Origin: Muribaculaceae bacterium
GTDB lineage: Bacteria > Bacteroidota > Bacteroidia > Bacteroidales > Muribaculaceae
Reading direction: 5' to 3'
DNA: 24,884 nt
NCBI GenBank assembly: GCA_009775355.1
Contig: VSPN01000041.1
Coordinates: 1 to 24,884 of the forward strand
The notes below the pieces were generated by a model, which worked only from the letters and a program-made list of their open reading frames with translations, did not search any database and was not told where the DNA came from. The translations under genes were made by a program, and so were the position numbers. Shown here one piece after another: positions 14,944 through 22,834 of the stretch. The stretch's first letter is position 1. The number at the start of each line of letters is the position of its first letter.

Positions 14944-15789
14944 CTATTCTGTCTTGATGTCGAATGTGGCAAGAGAGTCGATCTCGCTTTTGTACACGTC
15001 CTTTATCACTCTGACAGTGCTTAGTGCCTTGAAGTCAGATATCAGCCGGACTTTAAAAGTGAAGAAACTGTCATCGTCGCTGTGAACCCTGTTCATAACA
15101 ATGCCTACAGGTATTCCTTCGGGGAATGTAGTGGAGTAGCCGCTTGTGACGATCGTGTCTCCGGTCTTGTAGACAGCGTGTCTGGGAATCTCCTCTACAT
15201 AGCCTATTGTCGCGTCGCGTCCTTTCCAGTTGAGCGATCCGATGAAGCTGGATCCTTTAAGCTTTACGGAAAATCTCTGAGTTTCGTTCAGAAGGGATAT
15301 GACCCGCGACATATGGTCGCCGCTCACGTTGACAATACCCACGATTCCGTTCTGGTCAACTACTCCCATGCCCGGCTCGATGCCGTCGAGACGTCCGCGG
15401 TTGATGGTGAAATAATTTCTCGGATGACGCGTATTGTTGTTGATCACGGCTGCGGCTACATAACCGAATCTCGGCAGATGCTTGCTCTCTATCAGAGAGT
15501 CGTCTTTTGCGATACGAAGTTCCGACATCTGGCTTTTAAGATTCAATACCTGATTCTGAAGATCGGCGTTGGCGGCCTGCAGACTCTCATTGATGGACTT
15601 GAGATGAAAGTAGCCTGTCACTTGTGCCCAGAGTCCGTAGATATTACCTGTCAGTCCGTTGGCAGAGGTAAGATATACCGACTGCTGGTAGACGTTATTG
15701 TCTACCAGCAGTATGCAACTCGTCAACACATAGAAAGCGAAGACGAACCACTTGGAATATCTGAGTATGAAGTTTAAGATGTTCCTCAT
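14944..15789 (-). CDS. mreC: Rod shape-determining protein MreC
   Basis: A bitopic periplasmic scaffold that binds and activates PBP2 in the elongasome. The 281-residue product has one N-terminal membrane helix (about 13-30), a periplasmic coiled coil (about 62-98, SINESLQAANADLQNQVLNL and onward) and a double beta-barrel domain with landmarks GYVAAAVINNN, NYFTINRGRLDGIEPGMGV, GIVGIV and DTIVTSGYSTTFPEGIPVGIV. These blocks are well conserved in MreC proteins. It starts 41 bp after the mreB stop and ends one base before the mreD start. Confidence 0.95.
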   Translation of the reverse strand: MRNILNFILRYSKWFVFAFYVLTSCILLVDNNVYQQSVYLTSANGLTGNIYGLWAQVTGYFHLKSINESLQAANADLQNQVLNLKSQMSELRIAKDDSLIESKHLPRFGYVAAAVINNNTRHPRNYFTINRGRLDGIEPGMGVVDQNGIVGIVNVSGDHMSRVISLLNETQRFSVKLKGSSFIGSLNWKGRDATIGYVEEIPRHAVYKTGDTIVTSGYSTTFPEGIPVGIVMNRVHSDDDSFFTFKVRLISDFKALSTVRVIKDVYKSEIDSLATFDIKTE

Positions 15790-15830
15790 GTCCGCATTTC
15801 CGGAAGGAAAGGCAACGGCGATACCCGGCC

Positions 15831-16850
15831 TTATCTTATCAAGAATGAGAATCTGTTGATATTCTTGAGTGCGATGCCAGTTCCTTTTGCCACTGCGTGC
15901 AACGGATCTTCGGCAATCTTGAATTCGATGCGTATCTTGTCGGAGAATCTCTTTGCTAGACCTCTCATAAGTGCTCCTCCGCCGGCAAGATAAATGCCGT
16001 TTCTGACAATGTCAGCATAGAGCTCAGGCGGAGTCTGCTCCAGAGCCGCGAGAATCGCGTTCTCCATCTTTATAATTGTCTTGTCGATGCAGTGTGATAT
16101 CTCCTCGTATGTGACAGGAACTTCCATAGGAAGCGATGTCATACGGTTCGGACCGCAGACAAGATATGGTTCCGGCGGATTGTCGAGCACCGGAAGCGCC
16201 GATCCGACATTGATCTTGATCTGTTCGGCCATCGTCGTGCCGACCTTGAGATTGTGCACACGGCCCATATGCTCCTGAATGTCGGCTGTAAGGTCATTCC
16301 CTGCTATACGGATGCTCTTGTTGCTGACTATTCCGCCGAGCGATATTACTGCGATCTCAGTTGAGCCGCCGCCTATGTCAACGATCATGTTTCCGTCAGG
16401 CGCCTCGACGTCAAGACCGATGCCGAGAGCCGCGGCCATCGGCTCATAGATCATGTACACGTCGCGGCCTCCGGCATGTTCGCTTGAGTCGCGGACAGCA
16501 CGGATCTCGACTTCTGTCGATCCTGAGGGGATGCAGACCACCATGCGAAGAGAGGGGGAGAACCAGCGGCGTTTGGAACTTACCATCTTGACCATGCCGC
16601 GGATCATCTGCTCCGCTGCGTTGAAGTCAGCTATGACTCCGTCGCGCAGCGGACGGATGGTGCGGATGCCGGGAGGTTCTTTGCCTTCCATCTGGTGAGC
16701 GTTTGTGCCGACAGCAAGAAGCTTGTCTGTCTTGTTCTCGATCGCCACGACGCTTGGCTCGTCGACCACGATCTTGTCATTATGAATGATGATGGAGTTG
16801 GCCGTGCCGAGATCCATCGCTATTTCCTGAGTAAATGAAAAAAGTCCCAT
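15831..16850 (-). CDS. mreB: Rod shape-determining actin homologue MreB
   Basis: MreB forms membrane-associated ATP-dependent filaments that orient the cell-wall elongation machinery. The 339-residue protein carries the actin-fold signatures DLGTANSIII (phosphate 1), DIGGGSTEIAVIS (phosphate 2), YEPMAAALGIGL, and the adenosine-binding LAGGGALMRGL. The N-terminus MGLFSFTQEI is typical, with the first hydrophobic residues likely contacting the membrane. It is the first gene of mreB-mreC-mreD-mrdA-rodA. A Bacteroidetes-type promoter lies about 158 bp upstream, giving a long structured leader. Upstream is the divergent CPBP protease gene. Confidence 0.96.
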   Translation of the reverse strand: MGLFSFTQEIAMDLGTANSIIIHNDKIVVDEPSVVAIENKTDKLLAVGTNAHQMEGKEPPGIRTIRPLRDGVIADFNAAEQMIRGMVKMVSSKRRWFSPSLRMVVCIPSGSTEVEIRAVRDSSEHAGGRDVYMIYEPMAAALGIGLDVEAPDGNMIVDIGGGSTEIAVISLGGIVSNKSIRIAGNDLTADIQEHMGRVHNLKVGTTMAEQIKINVGSALPVLDNPPEPYLVCGPNRMTSLPMEVPVTYEEISHCIDKTIIKMENAILAALEQTPPELYADIVRNGIYLAGGGALMRGLAKRFSDKIRIEFKIAEDPLHAVAKGTGIALKNINRFSFLIR

Positions 16851-16931
16851 CGATTGTGAACGGTTTTGTTATTAATCAGCTTGTATGATTAAAGGACTCT
16901 GTAACAGGGTTATTCTATCGGAAAGCTGCGG

Positions 16932-16962
16932 CAGCCGGAGATGAATGCTCATCCGACGGCTG
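16932..16962 (-). promoter_or_regulatory. Hairpin in the mreB leader
   Basis: Within the predicted 5' leader of the mre operon, an outer 6-bp stem (16932-16937 with 16957-16962) and an inner 5-bp stem (16940-16944 with 16949-16953) form a hairpin with a 2/3-base internal loop and a 4-base apical loop. No T-run follows on the minus strand, so it is not a simple terminator. Function unknown. Confidence 0.45.
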
Positions 16963-17007
16963 ACGATTATGCCTTCTCTCGAGAGATATATCCTCGAAAT
17001 CCATCCG

Positions 17008-17038
17008 CAAAGTTAATTAAAATTTCAAACATAGACAA
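17008..17038 (-). promoter_or_regulatory. Promoter of the mre operon
   Basis: On the minus strand a TTG (17036-17038), a 20-bp spacer and TAACTTTG (17008-17015) match the Bacteroidetes -33/-7 consensus. Transcription would begin near 17002, leaving a leader of about 150 nt before mreB. Confidence 0.7.
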
Positions 17039-17119
17039 CGTCTTTTTCATTCTTTTGAATTTCTAACCTTATATTGTATTTTTTAATGGCAGTCATCTTC
17101 ATATTAGTGCGGGATTGAT

Positions 17120-17127
17120 TATATTTG
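17120..17127 (+). promoter_or_regulatory. -7 box immediately before the CPBP protease start
   Basis: TATATTTG matches TAnnTTTG exactly and stands only four bases (CATC) before the ATG at 17132. The -33 region is weak (CTTC at 17097-17100). If used, the transcript would be leaderless or nearly so. Confidence 0.55.
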
Positions 17128-17131
17128 CATC

Positions 17132-18040
17132 ATGAATTCCCGACAAATGTCACGTCAACCCATTCTGGAGCCTTCTCTTCAGGGAAAACTGTTCACGTTG
17201 GCTCTTGCTTTTTGTGTCTTGCTTATTACGGCCGGACTCCTCAGGTCTGTCTGCTCATATGTGTTTGCCGACAGCCGGGACCTCTTTCTTGCAGGATCCG
17301 TTCTGCAGTCGCTTCTCGCTTTTGTCTTTCCGGCGTACCTGACCGCATTGCTTTATTCAGATTCCGCCTCAAAGTATATCGGTTGTAAGGTTGACACAAG
17401 TTTCCGCCAGTATGCCGGAGTTGTGATTGTTATGTTATTGATGACTCCGGCGGTTGATGCGGTTGTTGAGTGGAACAGTTCAGTGTCTCTTCCGGCGTGC
17501 ATGGAGGGTATGGCAGGAAAGTTTCGCCAATGGGAGGAATCTGCCGCGCGGACCACAGCAATGGTTTTGGGCGATACGACGGCGTGGGGGCTTGTATCAG
17601 GATTGATCGTCATCGGCTGTGTCACCGGCTTTGCCGAGGAGATGTTTTTCAGAGCCGGGCTGCAGAAGGCTCTGACGTCATCAGGAGTGCAGCGCGATAT
17701 GGCTGTGTGCATTGCCGCGTTTGTCTTCAGCGCGGTGCATTTCCAGTTCTACGGATTTGTTCCGCGATTTATTCTCGGTGCGTTCTTCGGGTATCTATAC
17801 TGGTATACAGGCTCGATATGGGTTGCCGCTTTTGCGCATGCTCTTAACAATTCGGTTGTTGTCCTGGTTGCATGGCTCGCCCATAGAGGCTATATCACGG
17901 GTGGAGACGAGGTCTCGGATCCGATAATAGAGTGGTCGCCTTATCTGAGTCTGGCAAGTGCGGTCGTTACAGTAATTGTTATTGCTTTTTTCTGGAAGCG
18001 TTTTTTTATTTTGAAAGATTATGGCAAAAAAAGCGAATGA
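17132..18040 (+). CDS. CPBP-family intramembrane metalloprotease
   Basis: A 302-residue polytopic membrane protein of the CPBP (CAAX protease and bacteriocin-processing, Abi) family, related to eukaryotic Rce1. The three family motifs are present: EExxFR (Glu169, Glu170, Arg174 in FAEEMFFRAGLQ), a conserved His203 in FSAVHFQFYG, and His236/Asn240 in HALNN. Several hydrophobic helices surround them. The Glu and His residues are thought to form the active site in the cytoplasm-facing membrane domain. Substrates in Bacteroidetes are unknown. The start at ATG 17132 follows a -7 box by four bases. The 3' end overlaps holA by 20 bp, so the two are probably translated as a coupled pair. Confidence 0.87.
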   Translation: MNSRQMSRQPILEPSLQGKLFTLALAFCVLLITAGLLRSVCSYVFADSRDLFLAGSVLQSLLAFVFPAYLTALLYSDSASKYIGCKVDTSFRQYAGVVIVMLLMTPAVDAVVEWNSSVSLPACMEGMAGKFRQWEESAARTTAMVLGDTTAWGLVSGLIVIGCVTGFAEEMFFRAGLQKALTSSGVQRDMAVCIAAFVFSAVHFQFYGFVPRFILGAFFGYLYWYTGSIWVAAFAHALNNSVVVLVAWLAHRGYITGGDEVSDPIIEWSPYLSLASAVVTVIVIAFFWKRFFILKDYGKKSE

Positions 18041-19055
18041 TACCGGAATTCGGGAAATAATATCCTCAATCAGGAAAGGAGACTGCAGTCCGGTCTACAT
18101 TCTGATGGGCGAGGAGGCCTACTACATAGACCTGATAGTGGAGAATCTTGAAAAATATGTGATTGCCGAGAGTGACCGCGATTTCAACTTCAATGTGTTC
18201 TATGGTAATGATGCTGATATAGATTACGTTGTGGCGACCGCACAACAGTTCCCCGTCATGGCACAGCGCAAACTCGTCATTCTGAAAGAGGGTCAGAGCA
18301 TGATGCAGGCCAAGTCGCAACTTGAAAGGTTTGCTCCATATGTGTCTCGTCCCAATATGAACACTGTTTTTGTCATTGTATACAAGGGCGAGCCTTTCAC
18401 AGCCTCTTCAAAACTTATGAAGGCTGCCAAAGAAAGCGGGGCGGTGGTTTTCCGCAGTGACGTGCCGCGTGATTATGAACTTGAGTCTCATGCAAGAGAT
18501 TATTGCGCATCGCGCCGTGTGCAGATTGAGGAAAAAGCGCTTAAAATGCTTTGCGAATATATCGGCGCTCCCCTGAGCAAACTCTTCGGAGAAATCAACA
18601 AGCTCATATCGATCAAAGGTGGCGAGAGAAGAATCACCTGCGAGGATGTGGAGAGAAATATAGGCATTTCGAAAGACTATAACAACTTTGAACTGCTGAA
18701 TGCATTGTCATCGAAAGATTATCCCAAGGCTATCAGAATCGTGAATTATTTCGAGAGCAATCCGAAAACCAATCCGACAGTTGTCACAACCGGGCTTATC
18801 TTCAATTATTTCTCAAATGTGGTGACCGCTCATTATCTTGCCGACAAGTCTGATGAATCGCTTAAATCGGAATTCGGATTCCGCTCGGCAATCCAGTTGC
18901 GCGGACTTAAGGACGGAATGCGGAACTATCCTCCGGCAAAGGCAGTGAATGCAATCCATCACATCAGGGAGTTCGACGCCAAGTCGAAGGGCATCGGCTC
19001 CTATCTAAATGAATTCGATCTGATGAGGGAAATGATATTCAAACTGTTTACGTGA
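18021..19055 (+). CDS. holA: DNA polymerase III subunit delta
   Basis: HolA is the clamp-loader subunit that opens the beta sliding clamp. The 344-residue length matches the family. Recognisable regions are the N-terminal PVYILMGEEAYYIDLIVENLE, which replaces the Walker A loop of true AAA proteins, the FNFNVFYGNDADIDYVVATAQQFPVMAQRKLVILKE block, and a helical middle domain with GAPLSKLFGEINKLISI. The C-terminal collar-domain region includes SKGIGSYLNEFDLMREM. The ATG at 18021 overlaps the upstream protease gene by 20 bp. The following flavodoxin/ferredoxin gene starts one base after its stop. Confidence 0.93.
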   Translation: MAKKANDTGIREIISSIRKGDCSPVYILMGEEAYYIDLIVENLEKYVIAESDRDFNFNVFYGNDADIDYVVATAQQFPVMAQRKLVILKEGQSMMQAKSQLERFAPYVSRPNMNTVFVIVYKGEPFTASSKLMKAAKESGAVVFRSDVPRDYELESHARDYCASRRVQIEEKALKMLCEYIGAPLSKLFGEINKLISIKGGERRITCEDVERNIGISKDYNNFELLNALSSKDYPKAIRIVNYFESNPKTNPTVVTTGLIFNYFSNVVTAHYLADKSDESLKSEFGFRSAIQLRGLKDGMRNYPPAKAVNAIHHIREFDAKSKGIGSYLNEFDLMREMIFKLFT

Positions 19056-19056
19056 T

Positions 19057-19842
19057 ATGATCATCTATTTCTCGGGCACCGGCAACTCCCGGTATGTGGC
19101 TCTCTCATTGGGAAATTTGCTCCATCAGTCCGTTTTGTCCTTGTCAGACACACCGGTTCATGAAATTAATGAAGCCGACAAGACGCTGATAATGGTTTTT
19201 CCCGTATATTCGTGGGGAATACCACCGCTTGTCGCTGAATACATAAGGGGCTTTAATGACAGTTTTATAGAAGATGTCAGGATGAAAGACACCGCAGTCA
19301 TAATGGTGTGTACCTGTGGAGACGAGACTGCTATGGCTCCAGAGATGTTCCGCAAGGAATGGAGAAAGAGAGGGGTTGATGTAAAGGCGGTATGGAGTGT
19401 CACGATGCCTAACAATTATGTGCTGCTTCCGGGCTTTGATGTCGACAGCGACGCGACAGAGCGGAAGAAACTGTCTGATTCTGCGTCGCGGATCAGGCAT
19501 ATCGCCGATTCCATATCGGCAGAAGCATGGAAATCCGACGTAGTAAGAGGCAATTGGCCGAGACTCAAATCCAGACTGATATATCCTCTTTTCAGACGGT
19601 GGGGCATATCTCCGGAGAAATGGCATGTGTCAGACAGATGTGTAGGCTGCGGATTGTGTGTCAAGGCTTGCCCGGTGCATAACGTACGGCTGGAATCAGG
19701 TCGTCCGGTATGGGGGAAAGATTGTGTTTCATGTACTGCCTGTTATCACGCTTGTCCGGTAAATGCAGTGTCATATTGGAGTATGACAAAAGAAAAAGGG
19801 CAGTATATGTGCCACCTGAAGCCTATCGGGTCAGATTCGTGA
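19057..19842 (+). CDS. EFR1-family flavodoxin/ferredoxin fusion protein
   Basis: A 261-residue cytoplasmic electron-transfer protein. The N-terminus (MIIYFSGTGNSRYVAL) is a flavodoxin-type FMN-binding loop, and the flavodoxin-like domain runs to about residue 160. The C-terminus has two Cys-x2-Cys-x2-Cys-x3-Cys-Pro motifs (Cys195, 198, 201, 205 and Cys223, 226, 229, 233) for two [4Fe-4S] clusters. Fusions like this (EFR1 family) occur in anaerobes; their redox partners are mostly unknown. It starts one base after the holA stop, in a TGATATG arrangement, and is followed by a very stable terminator. A functional link with the protease or holA is not evident. Confidence 0.9.
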   Translation: MIIYFSGTGNSRYVALSLGNLLHQSVLSLSDTPVHEINEADKTLIMVFPVYSWGIPPLVAEYIRGFNDSFIEDVRMKDTAVIMVCTCGDETAMAPEMFRKEWRKRGVDVKAVWSVTMPNNYVLLPGFDVDSDATERKKLSDSASRIRHIADSISAEAWKSDVVRGNWPRLKSRLIYPLFRRWGISPEKWHVSDRCVGCGLCVKACPVHNVRLESGRPVWGKDCVSCTACYHACPVNAVSYWSMTKEKGQYMCHLKPIGSDS

Positions 19843-19867
19843 AATAATCAGAGGCGCGGTATAAGAC

Positions 19868-19920
19868 AACCGGGAGAGGAATGAATGCGCACAACATTCA
19901 TTCCTCTCCCGGTTTTATTT
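19868..19920. terminator. Perfect 20-bp-stem terminator between two convergent genes
   Basis: A perfect 20-bp inverted repeat (19868-19887 and 19895-19914) encloses a 7-base loop and is followed by TTTTATTTT on the plus strand. It ends the holA-EFR1 transcript. It stands only 20 bases after the alaS stop on the other strand, where the downstream run is TTGTCTTAT, so it may work in both directions. Confidence 0.9.
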
Positions 19921-19933
19921 TCAGTCGCGGTTC

Positions 19934-22558
19934 TTATCTAAGGCCGAGAAGCTCAAGAGCCTTGTCAGCGGCTGCCGACAGACCGGAAGCGTCTTTTCCG
20001 CCGGCCTGGGCGAAGAAAGGCTGTCCGCCTCCGCCGCCTTTCATCATTTTTGCAGCTTCGCGTATGATCTGAGAGGCATTGTATCCTTCTTTCACAAGAT
20101 CATCGCTGATCATGAGAGTGAGTGTCGGCCGGTTGGCATTGAGAGTATCCGCGAGGAAGACTGACGGCCCTTCTGATTCCTTGCGCAGAATGAACGCTGT
20201 GTTCTTCACTACCTCCGGGATCCTGATGCCGGAAAGACGATAAAGGGTGACGCCGTTCGCGATGACAGCGTTAGCTTTGATGTCTTTGGCGATCATGGCC
20301 GTGCGCTCTGCCACAAACTCATCTACCTGTTTGCGGAGGTCAGAGTTTTCCGACATGGCCTTCTTTACGGTTGCACGAAGGTCGCCGGATGTTCCGAGCA
20401 GTGAATGCAGATCTGTCATCACGTCCTGAAGGTCATCCATCATTTTCTCCATTCCCGATCCTGATACTGCCTCAATGCGGCGTATGCCCGCAGCGATCGA
20501 ACTTTCGTTGACAATTCGCACCATGCCGATATTGCCGGTGTTGGCCACATGGGTTCCTCCGCAAAGTTCTACAGATGTGCCATATTTGACCACTCTGACT
20601 TTATCGCCATATTTCTCTCCGAACAAGGCCATGGCTCCCATTTCGCGAGCTTCGGCGATAGGGAGATCGCGGCACTCTTCAAGAGGCATGGCCATGCGGA
20701 TCCTTTCATTCACGATGTGCTCTACTTTTCGGATCTCTTCGGGTGTTACCTTCTGGAAATGCGAGAAGTCGAAACGAAGGGAATCGGGCGAGACATACGA
20801 GCCTTTCTGCTCTACATGAGTGCCGAGCACTTCACGGAGAGCCTCATGTATGAGATGCGTCGCTGAATGGTTTGCAGATGTGGCGCGACGAGCCTTGAGA
20901 TCAATCCTCGCGGTAAATTCGGCTGATAGGTCTGCAGGCATTTTCTTTGAAAGGTGAATGGCGATATTGTTTTCCTTCTTTGTATCGAAAATCTCGACAG
21001 TTTCTCCGTCGGGAGATATAAGCACGCCCTTGTCGCCAACCTGTCCGCCCATCTCCGCATAGAACGGAGTGCGCGTCAGCATGATCTGATAGTACTCCTT
21101 GCCTTTCTGCTTGACTTTGCGGTATTTGAGGATTCTGGTCTTGCATTCTGTCTCGTCGTATCCAACAAATTCCTCGTCGCCAGTATTAACCTCGGTCCAA
21201 TCGGTGGTTTCAACGGCGGCGGCACTGCGGGCACGCTCTTTCTGAGCCTTCATGTGGCTGTCGAATCCCTCATTGTCTACAGTCATGCCCTGTTCGCGAA
21301 GTATAAGTTCCGTGAGGTCAAGCGGGAATCCGTATGTGTCATAAAGCACGAATGCATCGGCACCGTCAAGCACGTTCTTCTTGCTCTCAGAAGCTTTTCT
21401 GACAAGTGAGTCGAGAAGTTTGATTCCATTGTCAAGAGTCCTGAGAAATGATTCCTCCTCCTCTTTAATGACTTTTTTGATAAGGTCTTTCTGAGCCGGC
21501 AGTTCCGGATAGGCTTCTCCCATCTGATCTACAAGCGTATCGACAAGTCTGTATAGTGTCGCCTCCTTCTGTCCGAGAAATGTGTAGACATATCTGACGG
21601 CGCGGCGCAGGATTCTTCTGATCACATATCCGGCCTTGGCATTCGAAGGCAACTGCGAGTCGGCTATCGAGAATGCTATGGTACGCACGTGGTCGGCAGC
21701 GACACGCATTGCTACATCGACTTTCTCATCTTTCCCATATTCCTTTCCGGAGATCTCGGATATCTTTGATATTATCGGAGTGAAAATGTCAGTGTCGTAG
21801 TTTGACTTTTTTCCCTGGAGGGCCATTGTGAGGCGCTCGAAGCCCATGCCGGTGTCGATCACTTTGGCGGGAAGAGGTTCAAGGTGTCCGTCGGCCATGC
21901 GGTTGTACTGCATGAAGACGAGATTCCAGATCTCGATCACAAGCGGGTTGTCTTTGTTGACAAGTGATGCTCCATCGACTTTCTCTCTTTCTTCGTCGCT
22001 GCGAAGGTCAATGTGTATCTCGCTGCATGGACCGCAGGGGCCTACATCACCCATTTCCCAGAAATTGTCATGCCTGTTTCCGTTTATGATGTGGCTTTCC
22101 GGAAGATGTCTTTCCCATATAGCGGCCGCCTCATTGTCGCGCTCGAGGTTTTCGGGAGCGTATCCTTCGAAGACTGTGGCGTAAAGACGGTCAGGATTGA
22201 GTTTCAAGACATCTACAAGATATTCCCATGCCCAGTCGATGGCTTCCTTCTTGAAGTAATCGCCAAACGACCAGTTTCCAAGCATCTCGAACATGGTGTG
22301 ATGATATGTGTCGTGGCCGACCTCTTCAAGGTCGTTGTGTTTCCCCGACACGCGAAGGCATTTCTGGCTGTCTGTGACCCGGCGACTTTCGGCGGCGCGG
22401 TTGCCAAGGATAATGTCCTTGAACTGGTTCATTCCCGCGTTTGTAAACATCAGGGTAGGATCGTCTTTGAGCACCATCGGTGCGGAAGGCACCACTTTGT
22501 GTCCTTTCTCGTTGAAAAAGTTCTTGAAGGACTCTCTAATTTCTTTTGACGTCAGCAT
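19934..22558 (-). CDS. alaS: Alanyl-tRNA synthetase
   Basis: AlaS charges tRNA-Ala and edits mischarged Ser and Gly. The 874-residue protein is of normal length. It has the class II catalytic core (LMFTNAGMNQFKD; RLYATVFEGY; WEMGDVGPCGPCSEIH), an editing domain with the zinc-binding NHSATHLIHEAL and CGGTHVANTG motifs, and a C-terminal C-Ala domain with the Gly-rich KMMKGGGGGQPFFAQAGG. The open frame begins 29 codons earlier, but MLTSKEIRESFKNFF is the conserved AlaS N-terminus, so ATG 22558 is chosen. The leader from a -7 box at 22661-22668 would be about 95 bases. It stands alone between two divergent or convergent plus-strand units. Confidence 0.97.
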   Translation of the reverse strand: MLTSKEIRESFKNFFNEKGHKVVPSAPMVLKDDPTLMFTNAGMNQFKDIILGNRAAESRRVTDSQKCLRVSGKHNDLEEVGHDTYHHTMFEMLGNWSFGDYFKKEAIDWAWEYLVDVLKLNPDRLYATVFEGYAPENLERDNEAAAIWERHLPESHIINGNRHDNFWEMGDVGPCGPCSEIHIDLRSDEEREKVDGASLVNKDNPLVIEIWNLVFMQYNRMADGHLEPLPAKVIDTGMGFERLTMALQGKKSNYDTDIFTPIISKISEISGKEYGKDEKVDVAMRVAADHVRTIAFSIADSQLPSNAKAGYVIRRILRRAVRYVYTFLGQKEATLYRLVDTLVDQMGEAYPELPAQKDLIKKVIKEEEESFLRTLDNGIKLLDSLVRKASESKKNVLDGADAFVLYDTYGFPLDLTELILREQGMTVDNEGFDSHMKAQKERARSAAAVETTDWTEVNTGDEEFVGYDETECKTRILKYRKVKQKGKEYYQIMLTRTPFYAEMGGQVGDKGVLISPDGETVEIFDTKKENNIAIHLSKKMPADLSAEFTARIDLKARRATSANHSATHLIHEALREVLGTHVEQKGSYVSPDSLRFDFSHFQKVTPEEIRKVEHIVNERIRMAMPLEECRDLPIAEAREMGAMALFGEKYGDKVRVVKYGTSVELCGGTHVANTGNIGMVRIVNESSIAAGIRRIEAVSGSGMEKMMDDLQDVMTDLHSLLGTSGDLRATVKKAMSENSDLRKQVDEFVAERTAMIAKDIKANAVIANGVTLYRLSGIRIPEVVKNTAFILRKESEGPSVFLADTLNANRPTLTLMISDDLVKEGYNASQIIREAAKMMKGGGGGQPFFAQAGGKDASGLSAAADKALELLGLR

Positions 22559-22660
22559 TATCTTGGCTTTTGCAAAACAATTGATTATAAACAAGAAATA
22601 TGTGCAGTCGGAAACAAGAACCGCACACTTGTCGGCTTTTGGCAACTGCTTATCAGATTA

Positions 22661-22668
22661 CAAAATTA
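22661..22668 (-). promoter_or_regulatory. -7 box for alaS
   Basis: The minus strand reads TAATTTTG, a full TAnnTTTG match about 100 bases upstream of the alaS start. A second overlapping near-match (AAATTTTG) lies at 22669-22676. No clear TTTG -33 box is seen at the usual distance. Confidence 0.5.
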
Positions 22669-22781
22669 CAAAATTTTTGTCATAATTCGTTGCATGTTGC
22701 TGAAAATCTATAATTAGGACGCATCCGAATCCGATTATTATCTCTGTTTTTGCGAAATAACTGCCTCGGCAGGCACGTGAT

Positions 22782-22812
22782 TTTGAAAGTCGGGGATTAT
22801 TTTGTAATTTCG
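22782..22812 (+). promoter_or_regulatory. Promoter of the M23 peptidase gene
   Basis: TTTG (22782-22785), a 19-bp spacer and TAATTTCG (22805-22812) match the Bacteroidetes -33/-7 consensus with one mismatch in the -7 box. Transcription would begin near 22818, about 17 bases before the ATG. Confidence 0.6.
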
Positions 22813-22834
22813 TGGATGAAATCGGCCTCTGATC

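Noticed and set aside
17132..18040. Reading the CPBP (Abi) protease as a phage-defence or bacteriocin-immunity gene
   Set aside because: The family name suggests this, but no toxin, peptide precursor or defence neighbour is present; it sits in an operon with holA.
22013..22549. Plus-strand open frame of 178 codons opposite alaS
   Set aside because: It is antisense to the conserved AlaS catalytic core, has no promoter or recognisable domain, and looks like a codon-bias shadow.
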